Below the pieces are notes generated by a model. The model ran no database searches. It was not told the DNA's origin and saw only the letters and a program-made list of their open reading frames with translations. From Variovorax sp. dw_308 (GTDB taxonomy: Bacteria; Pseudomonadota; Gammaproteobacteria; Burkholderiales; Burkholderiaceae_C), in assembly GCF_019207085.1 (NCBI RefSeq), contig NZ_JAATOM010000001.1, positions 496,001-560,000 on the forward strand: a stretch of 64,000 bases of DNA. Direction: 5' to 3'. The translations under genes and the position numbers were made by a program. Each line of letters begins with the position of its first letter. Within the stretch, counting starts at the first letter, position 1. This document shows, one piece after another, positions 9,803 through 18,785 of the stretch.

Positions 9803-9815
9803 GATACTAATTATC
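9803..9815. promoter_or_regulatory. AT-rich dyad between divergent glycosyltransferase and guanine deaminase genes
   Basis: GATA-CTAAT-TATC is a short inverted repeat in the most AT-rich part of the 147-base divergent spacer. It is flanked by TTGCG on the left and CGCAA slightly further out on the right. It is a candidate operator or promoter core; no convincing -35/-10 pair could be fixed. Confidence 0.3.
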
Positions 9816-9862
9816 GGTACGCAAGCATCATTGACGTGGCGTTTCTGCTTAAGCTACCCCCC

Positions 9863-11203
9863 ATGAAAGCGTACCGTGCCTCACTTTTGCGATTTGATTT
9901 CGATGGAGGCGCCCTGTTTGACGAAGATGGCTTGCTGGTCGTCGGCGCCGATTCCCGCGGTCGGCAGGTCGTGGTCGACGCCGGGCCATGGCACCAGGTG
10001 GTCCCTCGCCATGCCGGCCTCGACGCAATAAGCCTACCCGGGCGCATCCTGGCGCCGGGATTCATCGACATGCATATCCATTTCCCGCAGACCGACATCA
10101 TCGGGGCGCCTGCGGATGGGTTGCTCCCATGGCTGGAGAACTACACCTTCCCTGCCGAGAGCCAGTTTGCCGACCCGGCGCATGCCGCGCAGGTGGCCGA
10201 GGTCTTCCTGGACGAGTTGATGCGCAATGGCGTGACCACCGCGCTCACCTTCGCCACCTCGCACCCGAGTTCCGTCGAAGCCATCTTTTCGGCGGCACAG
10301 CGGCGCAAGCTGCGCATGATGGCTGGCAAGGTGCTTCAGGATCGTCATTCGCCAGATGGTGTACGGGACGAAACTGAACAGAGCCTGATCGACACCGAAG
10401 CGCTGATCCGGCGCTGGCACAACGTCGACCGCCTCGGCTATGCCATCACCCCGCGCTTTGCGCCGACCTGCACCGACGAGCAATTGCGCGGCGCAGGCAA
10501 GCTGGCCGCGCGCTATCCCGACACCTGGATCCACACCCACGTGGCCGAGAACGAGGACGAGGTGAAGTGGGTCATGAAGCTGTTCCCCAAGGCGCGCTCC
10601 TACCTGGACGTCTACCTTGGCTTCGACCTGATGCGCGAGCGATCGATTTATGCGCACTGCATCCATTTCGACGACGACGATCGCCGCCTCATGCGCGAGA
10701 CCGGTGCGGCTGCTGCCGTCAGCCCGACCAGCAATCTGTTCCTGGGCAGCGGGTTCTTCGATTTCGAGGGCGCCGATCGCATCGGCTACCGCTATGGGCT
10801 GGCCAGCGACGTGGGCGGCGGCACCAGCTTCAGCCCCTTCCACACCATGCTCGCCGCCTACTACGTGGGTCGCGAGGGCCGGACCAAGCCGGGCCTGAGC
10901 ATCCCGCCCTCGCAACTGTGGTGGCGTCACACCGCCGGCGCGGCGCGTGCGTTGGGACTCGATGGCGTGATCGGCAACCTGCAGCCCGGCTGCGAGGCCG
11001 ACTTCCTGGTGCTGGACCCCAAGGCGACGCCGCTGCTGGCGCGCAAGACCGGGCGGGCCAACAGCCTGGAGGAACTGCTGTTTTCGCTGATCGTGCTGGG
11101 CGACGACCGGGTGATCGAGCGGACGGTGATCTCGCAAGCGGCGCCCTCGGCGGGTGGCGTGCCAAAATCCACGCCCACTTCCCGCAGCCCCGACTTCACA
11201 TGA
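9863..11203 (+). CDS. guaD: Guanine deaminase
   Basis: A 446-residue amidohydrolase-superfamily enzyme that converts guanine to xanthine and ammonia in the cytoplasm. Visible family signatures are the metal-binding [12 protein letters not shown] (H71, H73), the [11 protein letters not shown] segment, the CIHFDDDD histidine, [13 protein letters not shown], and the metal-ligand aspartate in [13 protein letters not shown]. Length and order match bacterial GuaD. ATG at 9863 begins the protein as MKAYRASLL; there is no clear Shine-Dalgarno sequence, only a run of C before it. Its stop overlaps the dcd start as ATGA. Together with the adenine deaminase and BMP importers it gives the cell a route to use exogenous purine bases. 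Confidence 0.93.
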   Translation: MKAYRASLLRFDFDGGALFDEDGLLVVGADSRGRQVVVDAGPWHQVVPRHAGLDAISLPGRILAPGFIDMHIHFPQTDIIGAPADGLLPWLENYTFPAESQFADPAHAAQVAEVFLDELMRNGVTTALTFATSHPSSVEAIFSAAQRRKLRMMAGKVLQDRHSPDGVRDETEQSLIDTEALIRRWHNVDRLGYAITPRFAPTCTDEQLRGAGKLAARYPDTWIHTHVAENEDEVKWVMKLFPKARSYLDVYLGFDLMRERSIYAHCIHFDDDDRRLMRETGAAAAVSPTSNLFLGSGFFDFEGADRIGYRYGLASDVGGGTSFSPFHTMLAAYYVGREGRTKPGLSIPPSQLWWRHTAGAARALGLDGVIGNLQPGCEADFLVLDPKATPLLARKTGRANSLEELLFSLIVLGDDRVIERTVISQAAPSAGGVPKSTPTSRSPDFT

Positions 11204-11766
11204 GCATCAAGAGCGACAAATGGATCCGGCGCATGGCCGAGAGCAACGGCATGATCGAGCCCTTCGAGCCGGGCCAGATCCGCGAACGCGAAGGCCACAA
11301 GATCATCAGCTACGGCACCTCCAGCTATGGCTATGACATCCGCTGCGCGCCGGAATTCAAGGTTTTCACCAACATTCACAGCACGGTGGTCGACCCCAAG
11401 AACTTCGACGAGAAGAGCTTCGTCGACATGCATGGCGACTACTGCATCATCCCGCCCAACAGCTTCGCGCTGGCGCGCACCGTCGAGTACTTCCGCATCC
11501 CGCGCAACGTACTGACCATCTGCCTCGGCAAGAGCACTTATGCGCGCTGCGGCATCATCGTCAACGTGACGCCCTTCGAGCCCGAATGGGAAGGCTACGT
11601 GACGCTGGAGTTCAGCAACACCACGCCGCTGCCGGCCAAGATCTACGCGGGCGAAGGCTGCGCGCAGGTGCTGTTCTTCGAGAGCGACGAGGTCTGCGAG
11701 ACCAGCTACAAGGACCGTGGCGGCAAGTACCAGGGTCAGCGCGGCGTGACGCTTCCAAAGGCCTGA
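11200..11766 (+). CDS. dcd: dCTP deaminase
   Basis: A 188-residue enzyme that deaminates dCTP to dUTP for thymidylate synthesis and acts as a homotrimer. The length is typical, and the conserved core is present: [11 protein letters not shown] near residue 45, [31 protein letters not shown], and the catalytic glutamate region [15 protein letters not shown], ending with [11 protein letters not shown]. It overlaps guaD by four bases, so it is probably expressed with it, although its function is general nucleotide metabolism. Confidence 0.96.
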   Translation: MSIKSDKWIRRMAESNGMIEPFEPGQIREREGHKIISYGTSSYGYDIRCAPEFKVFTNIHSTVVDPKNFDEKSFVDMHGDYCIIPPNSFALARTVEYFRIPRNVLTICLGKSTYARCGIIVNVTPFEPEWEGYVTLEFSNTTPLPAKIYAGEGCAQVLFFESDEVCETSYKDRGGKYQGQRGVTLPKA

Positions 11767-11871
11767 GTTCCTACGCCCGCTTGCGCCGCGCGCTCCCAGC
11801 CGTCGTGCGCACGCTCGTTCAGCATGGCGCTGCCGTCGCGCACCGGGCGCGTCGCTCCAAAGGGGACCTTC

Positions 11872-12117
11872 ATGCTGGATTCGATCAACGAGGTGCGCCA
11901 ACTGTCGCCGCTGCGCAAGTTGCTGGTTGCCGTACTCGTGGCGATCGTGTTGGCGCAAGCCGTGGCCATGGCGATGATTGCCCACTCCCAGGTCCGCGCG
12001 GCCGAGTGGCGCGCGGCTGCCGAAGCGCAACGTCGCACGGAGGTCGCGCAACGCCCGTCGCGCCCGGCGGCGTTGGGGGATGGCGTCATGACCGTCGGTT
12101 ACACGCCCCACCGTTGA
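11872..12117 (+). CDS. Small single-pass membrane protein of unknown function
   Basis: An 81-residue protein. A short polar N-terminus (MLDSINEVRQLSPLRK) is followed by one hydrophobic helix of about 22 residues at 17-38 (LLVAVLVAIVLAQAVAMAMI) and a polar, Ala/Arg-rich tail. I chose ATG 11872 because AAAGGGGA precedes it; an in-frame ATG at 11824 would add 16 residues without character. I do not recognise a family. It lies between dcd and the zinc peptidase gene, on the same strand as both. Confidence 0.6.
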   Translation: MLDSINEVRQLSPLRKLLVAVLVAIVLAQAVAMAMIAHSQVRAAEWRAAAEAQRRTEVAQRPSRPAALGDGVMTVGYTPHR

Positions 12118-12165
12118 GCCATTACTATTCACGCGCTATCCGGCGCCGCCGGTGAGGAGACAGCC

Positions 12166-13044
12166 ATGAGATGGGAAGGCAACGAACAATCGGACAACGT
12201 CGAGGATCGACGGGATGGTGGCGGCGGAGGAGGCGGCGGATTCATCGGCGGTCGCAGTATCGGCATCGGCACGATCGCGGTGGCGTTGATCGGCGGATGG
12301 GTGCTGGGTATCAACCCGCTCACCATGCTCGGCATGCTCAGCGGCGGCGGCTCGCCGCAAGTGCAGCAGCAACCCGGGCCGGCCCACAAGCCGCCCGCCA
12401 ACGATCGCGAAGCGGCCTTCGTGTCCACCGTGCTCAAGAATACCGAAGTCGTGTGGACGGCGATCTTCCAGCAGAACGGCAAGACCTACACGCCGCCCCG
12501 GCTCGTGCTCTTTCGCAACGCCACGCCCACCGCTTGCGGCACCGGCCAGTCGGCCATGGGCCCGTTCTACTGCCCCGGCGACAAGAAGGTCTACATCGAC
12601 CTGGCTTTTTACGACACGCTCAAGAACCGCCTGGGCGCGCCTGGCGAGTTTGCGCAGGCGTACGTGATCGCGCACGAGGTCGGCCACCATGTGCAGGATG
12701 AACTCGGCGTGACCGGCAAGGTCGACGCGATGCGCAATCGCCTCAGCGAGACCCAGAACAACGCCCTGAGCGTGCGCGTCGAACTGCAGGCGGATTGCTT
12801 CGCGGGCGTTTGGGCCCGCAATTCGCAGGAGTCGAAGCAATGGCTCGATCCCGGCGATATCGAGGCGGCCATGAACGCCGCGCAGAAGATCGGTGACGAC
12901 GCGCTGCAGCGTTCGGCGGGGCGCGCGGTGGTGCCGGACAGCTTCACCCACGGCACCAGCGCCCAGCGCCAGCACTGGTTTGGCGCTGGTTATGAGAGCG
13001 GCAAGATCCAGTCCTGCGATACCTTCGCGGCGCGCAGCCTCTAG
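12166..13044 (+). CDS. ypfJ: YpfJ-type neutral zinc metallopeptidase
   Basis: A 292-residue membrane-anchored protein of the putative neutral zinc metallopeptidase family (PF04228). The N-terminus has the family pattern RWEG....VEDRR, then a run of glycines, then one transmembrane segment at about residues 35-58. The periplasmic domain carries H170-E-V-G-H174 in AHEVGHHVQDELG, the metal site, with a probable third ligand in the downstream ELQADCFAGVW segment. The C-terminal QRQHWFGAGYESG is also typical. The cellular target is unknown. It is followed closely by the convergent TetR gene with no clear terminator between. Confidence 0.9.
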   Translation: MRWEGNEQSDNVEDRRDGGGGGGGGFIGGRSIGIGTIAVALIGGWVLGINPLTMLGMLSGGGSPQVQQQPGPAHKPPANDREAAFVSTVLKNTEVVWTAIFQQNGKTYTPPRLVLFRNATPTACGTGQSAMGPFYCPGDKKVYIDLAFYDTLKNRLGAPGEFAQAYVIAHEVGHHVQDELGVTGKVDAMRNRLSETQNNALSVRVELQADCFAGVWARNSQESKQWLDPGDIEAAMNAAQKIGDDALQRSAGRAVVPDSFTHGTSAQRQHWFGAGYESGKIQSCDTFAARSL

Positions 13045-13077
13045 CGCTGCCGTAGTCTGGCGCGGAACGAATCCCGG

Positions 13078-13689
13078 TCAGGCCGCGACTTTTTTCCTGG
13101 CCTTTGCAGGAATGGCGGTGTCCAGCATGTGCGCTGCGATGGCGCGGGCCGTAGCTGCCGCGCCGCTGCCGAACTCGAGCTGGCCGGACACCGAGGCGCC
13201 GTCATAGAGCAGCATCAGCTGCCGCGCCAGCGCTTCCGGATCGGCGGCGCCGGCGTCCCGGGCCAGCCCCGTGAAGAGCTCCCGCATCCAGCCCCGCGCG
13301 TCGTCGCAGGTGGACTGGATGACGCCGCCTGCCTTTGATTCGCTGGCCGCGCGATTGAAGGCGCAACCGCGGAAATTGCCGCTTGCCATGAGGTCTTCCA
13401 TGGCATCGAACACGCCGAGCAGGCGGTCCCGCGGAGTCGTGTACGTCGCGAGCCTCGCGGTGATGCGCAGCCTGCGCGCCTCCTGCCGGGACTGCAGGTA
13501 GGCGCGAATCAGTTCTTCCTTGCTGCCGAAGCAGTCGTAGAGCGAGGCCTTGGCCACGCCGGCGCGCTCGATCACGCGCTCGATGCCGACGGTGTGGATG
13601 CCGCCTTCATAGAACAGCTCGTCGGCAGCCGCCAGCAAGCGCTCGCGGGCGGAGCCGCGCTGCGGGGCAAGGGATTTTTTCGTTTCCAT
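13078..13689 (-). CDS. TetR/AcrR-family transcriptional regulator
   Basis: A 203-residue repressor-type protein. The N-terminal helix-turn-helix covers about residues 12-58 and includes AADELFYEGGIHTVGIERVIERAGVAK with KASLYDCFGSKEEL, the standard TetR recognition-helix end. The C-terminal ligand domain (MLLYDGASVSGQLEF) resembles regulators of small MFS pumps. The start is set at METKKSLAPQ (13689); a longer reading would run through the operator DNA. It is divergent from the MFS gene at 13784 and two matching dyads lie between them, so it very probably represses the pump and itself. The inducer is unknown. Confidence 0.9.
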   Translation of the reverse strand: METKKSLAPQRGSARERLLAAADELFYEGGIHTVGIERVIERAGVAKASLYDCFGSKEELIRAYLQSRQEARRLRITARLATYTTPRDRLLGVFDAMEDLMASGNFRGCAFNRAASESKAGGVIQSTCDDARGWMRELFTGLARDAGAADPEALARQLMLLYDGASVSGQLEFGSGAAATARAIAAHMLDTAIPAKARKKVAA

Positions 13690-13693
13690 GGGC

Positions 13694-13746
13694 TTGACAT
13701 TACCAGACCGGTCTGTACACTGCAACCACCAGACAGACTTGTCTGT
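13694..13746. promoter_or_regulatory. Twin TetR operators overlapping the divergent promoters
   Basis: Two dyads with identical half-sites, CAGAC-N2-GTCTG, lie at 13704-13715 (CAGACCGGTCTG) and 13734-13745 (CAGACTTGTCTG), 30 bases apart centre to centre, about three helical turns. For the MFS gene a -35 TTGACA (13694-13699) and -10 TACACT (13716-13721) are 16 bases apart, with the first operator filling the spacer. On the other strand TTGCAG and TAATGT, 17 bases apart, could serve tetR with the same operator inside. Dyads are seen directly; the promoter elements are a best fit. Confidence 0.78.
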
Positions 13747-13783
13747 TCGATGTCAGCCAGCTCGAACGAAGAGGCCGCCCACC

Positions 13784-14998
13784 ATGACCAATGCCCGCAC
13801 CAGCCTTTCTCACCCCGCCGCCGTGCTGCCGGCCGCTCGGCGCCTGTCGCCCAATGCGGCTTTCCTGCTGCAGGCCTCGATCACGCTGGGCTTCCTGGCC
13901 GGGTCGAGCGCGCCGACGCCCTTCTATGCGATCTACCAGCGCGCCTGGGGCTTCTCGTCGACGATGCTGACGGTCGCGTTCGGCGTCTATGCGATCGCGG
14001 TGCTGTTGGCGCTGCTGTTCGGCGGTCGGCTGTCGGACCACGTGGGCCGCCGGCCGGTGCTGATCGGCGCGGCGCTGGCCCAGGCGGCAAGCATGGTGAT
14101 CTTCGCCAATGCCGATGGCTTGTCGGACCTGCTGCTGGCGCGCGTGGTGCAGGGTGTCTCGGCAGGCGTGGCCATCGCCACGGCCGGGGCCGGGCTGCTG
14201 GACATCGACAAGAGTCGCGGCGCGCTGGCCAATTCGCTTGCGCCGATGATGGGCACGGCCGTCGGCGGACTGGCCGCGGGGCTGATGATCCGCTACCTGC
14301 CCGCGCCGATGCACCTGGTCTACGCAGTGCTGGGCGTCGTGTTCGTGGCGCAGGCGGCGCTCGTGTACTTCATGGCGGAGACCGCGGCCGTGAAGGGCGG
14401 CGCGCTGGCGTCGCTGCGGCCCCGCATGTCGGTGCCGGTTGGCGTGCGCGGGCCGCTGTTGCGCGTCACGCCGGCGCTGGTGTCGGTGTGGGCCCTGGCC
14501 GGTTTCTATGCGTCCCTGGGGCCGACCCTGCTGATCGGTCTCACCGGCGGCGCCGGCTCGGTGATCCTGGGCAGCAGCGCGTTGTTCGTGCTGGCCGGCA
14601 GTGGCGCCCTGTCCGTCCTCGCGACGCGGGCGCTGGAGCCTCATGCATTGCTGCGACTCGGCGCGAGTGCCCTGCTGGTGGGCATGTCCACGGCCATGGC
14701 CGCCGTGGCGCTGCGCATGCCGGCTCTGTTCCTGCTCGGCACGGCGCTGGCCGGCGTCGGCTTCGGCACAGGATTCCAGGGCGCGCTGCGGACCATCGTT
14801 GCGCTGATCCAGCCGCAGGAGCGCGCCGGCGTGCTGGCGGTGCTGTTCGTGATCTCGTACCTGGCGATGGGCCTGCCGGCGATGATCGCGGGTTACGACG
14901 TCGCGCACCAGGGCGACATCGCGCGCACGGCGTACGAGTTCGGCTCGGGCGTGATCCTGCTGTCGGCGCTGGCATTCTTCGGCGCGGTCCGGCGCTGA
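13784..14998 (+). CDS. MFS transporter under TetR control
   Basis: A 404-residue 12-helix major facilitator of the sugar/drug efflux type. The helix 2-3 loop motif GGRLSDHVGRRPVLIG is at about residues 80-95, and the helix 5 region has VVQGVSAGVAIATAGAGLLD, typical of proton antiporters. The start MTNARTSLSH follows the operator region; a longer reading would begin inside the tetR start. Divergent arrangement with a TetR regulator and operators in the promoter spacer indicates an inducible exporter, probably for a toxic small molecule. The substrate cannot be read from sequence. Confidence 0.88.
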   Translation: MTNARTSLSHPAAVLPAARRLSPNAAFLLQASITLGFLAGSSAPTPFYAIYQRAWGFSSTMLTVAFGVYAIAVLLALLFGGRLSDHVGRRPVLIGAALAQAASMVIFANADGLSDLLLARVVQGVSAGVAIATAGAGLLDIDKSRGALANSLAPMMGTAVGGLAAGLMIRYLPAPMHLVYAVLGVVFVAQAALVYFMAETAAVKGGALASLRPRMSVPVGVRGPLLRVTPALVSVWALAGFYASLGPTLLIGLTGGAGSVILGSSALFVLAGSGALSVLATRALEPHALLRLGASALLVGMSTAMAAVALRMPALFLLGTALAGVGFGTGFQGALRTIVALIQPQERAGVLAVLFVISYLAMGLPAMIAGYDVAHQGDIARTAYEFGSGVILLSALAFFGAVRR

Positions 14999-15025
14999 TC
15001 CGGCACGCCGGATTGCGGGGTTTTT
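14998..15025 (+). terminator. Possible terminator after the MFS gene
   Basis: ATCCGG-CACG-CCGGAT forms a 6-bp stem overlapping the last base of the stop codon. A TTTTT run follows after seven bases, with a second T6 run at 15032-15037. The gap before the T-tract makes it a weaker candidate than the other terminators here. Confidence 0.4.
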
Positions 15026-15072
15026 CTCTGGTTTTTTGCTCAGATTTGCGGCAGTGCGACAATCGAGGGTTA

Positions 15073-16542
15073 ATGACCAGTTCTTTTTCCAATCTTTCGC
15101 TGGCTGAACCGCTGGCGCGCGCCGTGGCCGAAATGGGCTACGAGACCATGACCCCGATCCAGGAGCAAGCCATTCCGGTGGTGCTCGCGGGTCAGGACGT
15201 GATGGGCGCGGCCCAGACCGGGACCGGCAAGACGGCAGCCTTCGCGCTGCCCCTGCTGCAGCGGATGCTCAAGCACGAAAACGCTTCCACTTCGCCGGCG
15301 CGCCATCCGGTGCGCGCCCTGGTGCTGCTGCCCACGCGCGAACTCGCCGTGCAGGTCGCGCAACAGGTCGAGCTGTACGCCAAGTACACGAACCTGCGCA
15401 GCGCGGTCGTGTTCGGCGGCATGGACATGAAGCCGCAGACGCTGGAGCTCAAGAGGGGTGTCGAAGTGCTCGTGGCCACGCCCGGCCGTTTGCTCGACCA
15501 CATCGAGGCCAAGAACGCGGTGCTCAACCAGGTCGAGTACGTGGTGCTCGACGAAGCCGACCGGATGCTGGACATCGGCTTCCTGCCGGACCTGCAGCGG
15601 ATCCTCAGCTACCTGCCCAAGCAGCGCACCACGTTGCTGTTCTCCGCGACCTTCTCGCCGGAAATCAAGCGGCTGGCCGGCAGCTACCTGCAGAACCCGG
15701 TCACGATCGAGGTGGCCCGGCCGAACGAGACGGCCTCCACCGTCGAGCAGCATTTCTACAGCGTGAGCGACGACGACAAGCGTCGCGCGCTCAAGCAGAT
15801 CGTGCGTCAGCGCGGCATCACGCAGGCCTTCGTGTTCGTCAACAGCAAGCTCGGTTGCGCGAGGCTCGCGCGTTCGCTGGAGCGCGAGGGCCTCAAGACC
15901 ACGGCGCTGCACGGCGACAAGAGCCAGGACGAGCGCCTGAAGGCCCTGGACGCTTTCAAGAAGGGCGAGGTCGACCTGCTCGTGTGCACCGACGTCGCGG
16001 CGCGCGGCCTCGACATCAAGGACGTGCCGGCGGTGTTCAACTTCGACATCCCGTTCAACGCCGAGGACTACGTCCACCGCATCGGCCGCACCGGCCGTGC
16101 CGGCGCTTCCGGCCTGGCCGTGAGCTTTGCCAGCGGCGGCAACGATGCGCGCCTGGTGGCCGACATCGAGAAGCTGATCAAGAACAAGATCGAACTCGAA
16201 GCCCTCGAGTTCGATGAAGACCGTCCGCGTGGCCGCATCAACGACGGCCGTCGCCACTGGCGCGAAGAGGGCGAGGCCGGCGATGCGCGCGACGTGCTGG
16301 ACGCGCCGCGCGAACGCGGTGGCGAGTTGCGTGGGTTGCGCGGCGGTGGTCGTCCGCACCGTGCGCCCGCCGCGCCGCGCGATCCGTTCTTCGACCAGCC
16401 CTACGAACCGGGCCAGCGCGAGGCCGCACCGGCATGGGAAGCGGCTGCGAAGAGCACGCCCCCGGTGCGCGGCATCTCGGCCAACATCAAGAGCAAGCGC
16501 AAGGTCGCCGCCCTGTTCAAGACCCCTGAGCCGAGCAACTGA
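15073..16542 (+). CDS. rhlE: DEAD-box ATP-dependent RNA helicase, RhlE type
   Basis: A 489-residue helicase acting on ribosomal or messenger RNA in the cytoplasm. Motifs appear in order: Q motif (GYETMTPIQEQAIP), I (AQTGTGKT), Ia (PTRELA), Ib (TPGRLLD), II (DEAD, about residue 160), III (SATFS), IV (FVFVNSK), V (TDVAARGLD) and VI (HRIGRTGRAG). After about residue 380 comes a low-complexity Arg/Gly/Pro-rich tail ending in a basic KSKRKVAALFK, typical of RhlE RNA-binding tails. ATG at 15073 has GAGGG just upstream. The leader is T-rich. The gene ends at a bidirectional terminator shared with the convergent apaH. Confidence 0.94.
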   Translation: MTSSFSNLSLAEPLARAVAEMGYETMTPIQEQAIPVVLAGQDVMGAAQTGTGKTAAFALPLLQRMLKHENASTSPARHPVRALVLLPTRELAVQVAQQVELYAKYTNLRSAVVFGGMDMKPQTLELKRGVEVLVATPGRLLDHIEAKNAVLNQVEYVVLDEADRMLDIGFLPDLQRILSYLPKQRTTLLFSATFSPEIKRLAGSYLQNPVTIEVARPNETASTVEQHFYSVSDDDKRRALKQIVRQRGITQAFVFVNSKLGCARLARSLEREGLKTTALHGDKSQDERLKALDAFKKGEVDLLVCTDVAARGLDIKDVPAVFNFDIPFNAEDYVHRIGRTGRAGASGLAVSFASGGNDARLVADIEKLIKNKIELEALEFDEDRPRGRINDGRRHWREEGEAGDARDVLDAPRERGGELRGLRGGGRPHRAPAAPRDPFFDQPYEPGQREAAPAWEAAAKSTPPVRGISANIKSKRKVAALFKTPEPSN

Positions 16543-16569
16543 AGCTCAAGCCGGACGCGCGACGACAAA

Positions 16570-16592
16570 AAAGCCAGGTTCAGCCTGGCTTT
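16570..16592. terminator. Bidirectional terminator between rhlE and apaH, overlapping the apaH stop codon
   Basis: AAAGCCAGG (16570-16578) pairs with CCTGGCTTT (16584-16592) over a 5-base loop. A TTTT end lies in the rhlE direction and an A-run (read as U on the other strand) in the apaH direction. The apaH stop codon, TCA on this strand at 16580-16582, lies in the loop, so the last codons of apaH are part of the hairpin. Confidence 0.9.
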
Positions 16593-17422
16593 TGACTTTG
16601 GGCGCAGTGCACCTCGATGTGCTCGCGCTCGGCCAGCGTGGCGCCGATGCGCGCTGCGCTCAGGCATCCACCCCAGACGCAGCCGGTATCGGTCGAGAGC
16701 AGGTCGGGACGCGACAGCCAGCCCAGCGTGGACCAGTGGCCGAATGCCACCGTGGCCGTGGCTGTACGCCGGCCAGGCACGTCGAACCAGGGCATGAATC
16801 CGGGCGGGGCCGAAGCGGCATCGTCCTTGGCCTCGAACTCCATCACGCCCTTGGCATCGCAGAAGCGCAGGCGGGTCAGCGCGTTGACGATGACGCGCAG
16901 GCGCTCGATGCCGACGAGCGTGTCGCGCCACTGTGCCGGCTTGTTGCCGTACATGTCGTGCAGGAATTCGCCGTATGCGGAGCCTTGCAGCACGGATTCG
17001 ACTTCCGAGGCGCAGGCCAGCACATCGCCCACGTTCCATTGCGGCAGCACGCCGGCATGGACCATCAGCAGGTCCGATCCGCCGATGGCTTCATGCAGCG
17101 CCATGTGCTGGTGGCGAAGCCAGTCGAGCATGGCATCGCGGTCCGGCGCCTCGAGCACGCCCGCCAGCGTGTCGCGCCGGCCCGCCTTGTGCGCGCCCGA
17201 TGCGACTGCCAGCAGGTGCAGGTCGTGGTTGCCGAGCAGGCTGCGCGCCGACGCGCCGTAGCCGTGCGCGCGACGGAGCACGCTCGCCGACCCGGGGCCG
17301 CGATTGACCAGGTCGCCAAGCAGTACCAACCGGTCGCGGCTCGGCGAGAAATCGATCTTGTCCAGCAGCCGTCCAAGCGCCTCGTCGCAGCCCTGCACGT
17401 CGCCTATCAAGTAAAGTGCCAT
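16580..17422 (-). CDS. apaH: Symmetrical diadenosine tetraphosphatase
   Basis: A 280-residue metallophosphoesterase that splits Ap4A into two ADP and can remove Np4-type RNA caps. Metal-binding motifs are clear: GDVQGC near residue 8, LLGDLVNRGPGS near 40, LGNHDLHLL near 64 and the VHAGVLPQW segment near 119. The C-terminal GFMPWFDVPGR and FGHWSTLG segments are characteristic of ApaH rather than generic phosphatases. Start MALYLIGDVQG (17422) is preferred for its spacing from GGGGGAG; ATG 17431 is an alternative. Its stop codon is inside the terminator loop. It diverges tightly from the CNNM-type gene at 17446. Confidence 0.94.
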   Translation of the reverse strand: MALYLIGDVQGCDEALGRLLDKIDFSPSRDRLVLLGDLVNRGPGSASVLRRAHGYGASARSLLGNHDLHLLAVASGAHKAGRRDTLAGVLEAPDRDAMLDWLRHQHMALHEAIGGSDLLMVHAGVLPQWNVGDVLACASEVESVLQGSAYGEFLHDMYGNKPAQWRDTLVGIERLRVIVNALTRLRFCDAKGVMEFEAKDDAASAPPGFMPWFDVPGRRTATATVAFGHWSTLGWLSRPDLLSTDTGCVWGGCLSAARIGATLAEREHIEVHCAQSQKPG

Positions 17423-17445
17423 GCTTCCCATTCTCCCCCGCGTTC

Positions 17446-18759
17446 ATGGATGTTTTCCTCCTGGCCGTGCTGACGACGCTCAACGCGTTGTTCTCCATGT
17501 CCGAAATGGCCCTTTCGACCAGCCGCCGTGCGCGGCTCGCGGCAATGGCCGAAACGGGCGATGCCGGCGCCGTGGCCGCGCTGCGCCTGATGGAAGACCC
17601 GACGCAGTTCCTCTCCACGGTGCAGATCGGCATCACCTCGATCAGCATGCTCAGCGGCATCGTGGGCGAGGCCGCCTTCGCTGCGCCGCTGGCCGACTGG
17701 TTCGAGACGCTGGGCATGGGCAAGGGGGCCGCGAGCGTGGTCTCGACGGGGCTGGTGGTGACGGTCATCACCTTCTTCACCATCCTCGTGGGCGAACTGG
17801 TGCCCAAGCGCATCGGGCAGTTGTATCCGGAGCCGGTGGCGCGCTGGGTTTCGCGGCCGATGCGTGCTGTGGCCACGGGCGCCAAGCCCTTCGTGCTGCT
17901 GCTGTCGGGCGCGACCGCCATGATCCTGCGCTTCCTGCGCATCGATGCCAACGCGGCGCGAGTCGTCACCGAGGAGGAGATCTCGGCGAGCCTGGAAGAG
18001 GGCGTGGATGCGGGCGTCATCGAGCACCATGAGCACCAGATGGTGCGCAACGTGTTCCACCTGGACGACCGGCGCCTGTCGTCACTGATGGTTCCACGCG
18101 CCGACATCGAATGGCTGGAGGCCAGCGATTCGGTGGCCCAGGCCCTGCGGAAGGTCGCGGACGCCGGCGCGCTGAACATCGTGCATTCGTGGTATCCGGT
18201 CTGCCGGAATTCGCTCGACGACGTGGTCGGCGTGATCAGCGTGGCGCGCTTGTTGCATCTGGGTCCGCAGCATGAGGGCGTGATCGAATCGGCGGCGCAG
18301 CCGGCATCGTTCGTGCCGGAGACGTTGACCGGCATGGAGTTGCTGGAGCAGTTCCGGGAGCGGGCCGGCCGGCTGGTGTTCGTCGTCGACGAGTATGGCG
18401 AGGTCCAGGGCCTGATGACGCCGCGGGATCTGCTGGAGGCCATTACCGGCGAATTGCAGCCCGGGATGCAGACCGATGCATGGGCGACGCATCGGGAGGA
18501 TGGCACCTGGGAGCTCGATGGATTGATGCCCGTGTCAGAATTGAGGGCTCGACTTGCCATCAAGGAATTGCCCGACGAGGAGCGCGGTCGCTACAACACG
18601 GTGGCCGGGCTGCTGATGTCGGTGTCCGGCCAGTTGCCGACAGTGGGCGAGCGCATCGATTGCGCGGGATGGACCTTCGAGGTGGCGGCGCTCGATGGCA
18701 GGCGAATCGACAAAGTGCTGGCAAGTCCCGACACGACCTACAACCCGGAAGATGGCTGA
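17446..18759 (+). CDS. CNNM/CorC-HlyC family membrane protein
   Basis: A 437-residue inner-membrane protein. It has an N-terminal DUF21 (CNNM) transmembrane domain at residues 1-185, with MSEMALSTSRRARL, the TVQIGITSISMLSGI segment and GELVPKRIGQLYPE. A tandem CBS-domain pair follows at about 200-330 (MVPRADIEWLEASDSV; FVVDEYGEVQGLMTPRDLLEAI), then a CorC_HlyC domain at the C-terminus. Homologues are linked to magnesium/cobalt efflux or polyamine export; older annotation as hemolysin is not functional evidence. The start is ATG 17446, 23 bases from the divergent apaH start. A small unknown gene follows after 26 bases and may share the transcript. Confidence 0.88.
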   Translation: MDVFLLAVLTTLNALFSMSEMALSTSRRARLAAMAETGDAGAVAALRLMEDPTQFLSTVQIGITSISMLSGIVGEAAFAAPLADWFETLGMGKGAASVVSTGLVVTVITFFTILVGELVPKRIGQLYPEPVARWVSRPMRAVATGAKPFVLLLSGATAMILRFLRIDANAARVVTEEEISASLEEGVDAGVIEHHEHQMVRNVFHLDDRRLSSLMVPRADIEWLEASDSVAQALRKVADAGALNIVHSWYPVCRNSLDDVVGVISVARLLHLGPQHEGVIESAAQPASFVPETLTGMELLEQFRERAGRLVFVVDEYGEVQGLMTPRDLLEAITGELQPGMQTDAWATHREDGTWELDGLMPVSELRARLAIKELPDEERGRYNTVAGLLMSVSGQLPTVGERIDCAGWTFEVAALDGRRIDKVLASPDTTYNPEDG

Positions 18760-18785
18760 ATACCGCCGACCCGAATGATTTCTCC

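Noticed and set aside
13690..13725. Longer TetR reading starting at 13725
   Set aside because: The extra 12 codons would translate the operator and promoter DNA; the family fold begins after METKK.
13594..15072. Apparent N-terminal extension of the RNA helicase of almost 500 codons
   Set aside because: It is an out-of-frame reading of the MFS gene; the helicase Q motif and a ribosome site fix the start at 15073.
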